Source of the DNA: Rubrivivax gelatinosus
GTDB lineage: Bacteria > Pseudomonadota > Gammaproteobacteria > Burkholderiales > Burkholderiaceae_C
Direction: 5' to 3'
NCBI RefSeq assembly: GCF_004340905.1
Contig: NZ_SLXD01000002.1
Span: forward strand, 124,001 to 188,000
Length of the DNA: 64,000 nucleotides
Within the stretch, counting starts at the first letter, position 1; every line of letters begins with the position of its first letter. The position numbers and the translations under genes are program-made. A model generated the notes under the pieces. That model saw only the letters and a list, made by a program, of their open reading frames with translations. It made no database searches and was not told the origin of the DNA. Of the stretch, positions 62,961 through 64,000 are shown piece after piece.

Positions 62961-62979
62961 GCCGGGGCGCGGGGCAGGT

Positions 62980-63255
62980 TCAGTCCAGCGGCACGAAACG
63001 TTCGACGTGGCGTTCGCCGACGATCCACGGCGCCAGCGCCGCGGCCAGGCGCGCTTCGGCGTCGTCGGCTGCCCGTTCGTCGGCAGCGCCGTGCACTTCC
63101 ATCAGCGTCGCCAGGCCGTCGCGTGTCTCGGGCCGGCGCAGCAGCTCGATGGCGAAGCGCAGCGACGCGAAGACCGCACGCGCCGCCTCGGCGCAGGCGC
63201 CGACGTCGCGCTCGGCGACGCGGTAGTAGACGTAGCGCCGCACGGGCGCGGCCAT
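62980..63255 (-). CDS. DUF4936 family protein
   Basis: A 91-residue small protein starting RRYVYYRV, typical of DUF4936, a Burkholderiales family of unknown role that sits next to ygfZ. Its ATG directly follows the ygfZ stop (TGA-ATG), so they are co-translated. Confidence 0.7.
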   Translation of the reverse strand: MAAPVRRYVYYRVAERDVGACAEAARAVFASLRFAIELLRRPETRDGLATLMEVHGAADERAADDAEARLAAALAPWIVGERHVERFVPLD

Positions 63256-64000
63256 TCAGGCCTCGGCCGCCGGGATGGCGTAGGGCAGGGCGGCCGGACG
63301 CAGCGCCGGGCCGTCGGCCGCACCCAGGTGCAGCGCCACGCCGTCGGCCAGCGCGGCGATCTTGGTCTCGGCCAGCACCGCCCAGGCGCCCGCGCCGTCG
63401 GGCGAGGGCGCGGCGGCAACCACCATGCCGGCCGGCTGCGCCGGGTCGTCGGCGGCGTAGAGGTCCTGCCCCGCCGCGGCGGCCGCGTCGGCGTCGAACA
63501 GATAGGCGCGGCGCTTGAGCGTGCCGCGGTACTGGCTGCGCGCGACGATCTCCTGCCCGGGATAACAACCCTTCTGGAAGTTCACGCCGTCGACGAGTTC
63601 GAGGTTCACCATCTGCGGCACGAACTGCTCGACGGTGGCCGCGACGATGCGCGGCACCGCGCTCTGCACTTCCAGCCAGGCCCAGGCCTCGGGCGCCAGC
63701 GCCGGCAGCGCCGGCGGCTCGCCCCCGGCGAACAGCCAGCGCGGCACGCCTTGCACGTCGTCCAGGCGCAGCAGCTCGCGGCCCTCGTCGGGCGCGACCC
63801 GTTGCCAGGCCGCGGCCGGCGCGGCACTGCCGAGCGCGGCCAACGCCGCGTCGCCGGCCAGGCCCCACAGCGGCCATTCGGCGCTGGCGTCCTCGAGCTG
63901 GCACTTGGCGCGCAGCACGAACATCTTCAGCCGCTTGAGCACGGCCGGCAGCAGGTCGGCGCTGCAGGCCAGCAGGAACTCGGCCGGCCCGCGGCGCCAG
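63256..64000 (-). CDS. ygfZ: YgfZ folate-binding protein, 5'-truncated by window edge
   Basis: A folate-dependent GcvT-like protein of iron-sulfur cluster and tRNA-modification metabolism. The diagnostic KGCYPGQEIVARSQYRG block is intact. The frame stays open to base 64000 (WRRGPAEFLLAC...), so the N-terminus is beyond the window; a GTG at 63942 is internal. Confidence 0.85.
   Translation of the reverse strand, partial: WRRGPAEFLLACSADLLPAVLKRLKMFVLRAKCQLEDASAEWPLWGLAGDAALAALGSAAPAAAWQRVAPDEGRELLRLDDVQGVPRWLFAGGEPPALPALAPEAWAWLEVQSAVPRIVAATVEQFVPQMVNLELVDGVNFQKGCYPGQEIVARSQYRGTLKRRAYLFDADAAAAAGQDLYAADDPAQPAGMVVAAAPSPDGAGAWAVLAETKIAALADGVALHLGAADGPALRPAALPYAIPAAEA

Overview
This is a very GC-rich, gene-dense chromosomal segment with the style of a beta-proteobacterium of the order Burkholderiales, most like the Rubrivivax/Roseateles/Ideonella group. 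The clues are a DUF3138-type outer-membrane protein, a DUF3182 protein, a DUF4936-ygfZ pair, a PEP-CTERM protein, a Lrp-controlled Puu polyamine locus and almost uniform GC3-rich codon use. The genus is inference. I saw no rRNA, tRNA, insertion sequence, prophage or CRISPR array.

Layout. 1-3.3 kb: the end of an envelope glycosyltransferase gene, a PAP2 phosphatase, a zinc metallopeptidase and an L,D-transpeptidase. 3.4-28.5 kb: a long stress/envelope region with four hemerythrin-like proteins, BON lipoproteins, YmgE/YqjD/YqjE-like membrane proteins, a lipocalin fusion, a PLD-like protein, a hybrid histidine kinase, two AI-2E-type permeases, a general-stress-17M-like protein, a CBS protein, an AsmA-like protein, low-complexity proteins and a complete rpoN gene. 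28.5-35.5 kb: alpha/beta hydrolases, DUF3182, LigD and an AhpD-like protein. 35.5-39.7 kb: dusA and a three-gene MTA/5'-deoxyadenosine salvage operon. 39.7-56 kb: about 15 kb of polyamine uptake and gamma-glutamyl catabolism genes reading leftward, with a divergent Lrp/AsnC regulator. 56-64 kb: a fifth hemerythrin, agmatinase, isocitrate lyase, an LDH-like enzyme, an iron-type alcohol dehydrogenase, an esterase, a GNAT protein, DUF4936 and the 3' part of ygfZ.

Main discovery. The stress region is wired by repeated sigma-54 type -24/-12 promoters (GG-N10-GC, mostly GGCAC-N5-TTGC). I found 18 copies with an intact TTGC box. Seventeen lie 12 to 78 bases from a start codon in the right direction, and the eighteenth (17346-17359) is a second, more distal copy upstream of the gene at 16670-17251. 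Ten of them form five tight back-to-back pairs between divergent genes. One copy precedes the rpoN gene in the same region, which predicts autoregulation. This looks like a dedicated RpoN-paralogue general-stress regulon, an unusual assignment because such genes usually answer to RpoS or ECF sigma factors. No AAA+ enhancer-binding activator is encoded in the window.

The metabolic regions fit together separately. Agmatinase makes putrescine. The Pot transporter and a porin-like protein import it. PuuA/B/C/D and two class III transaminases convert it towards GABA and succinate. The mtnP-mtnA-class II aldolase operon matches the DHAP shunt, which returns the ribose carbons of MTA or 5'-deoxyadenosine to DHAP.
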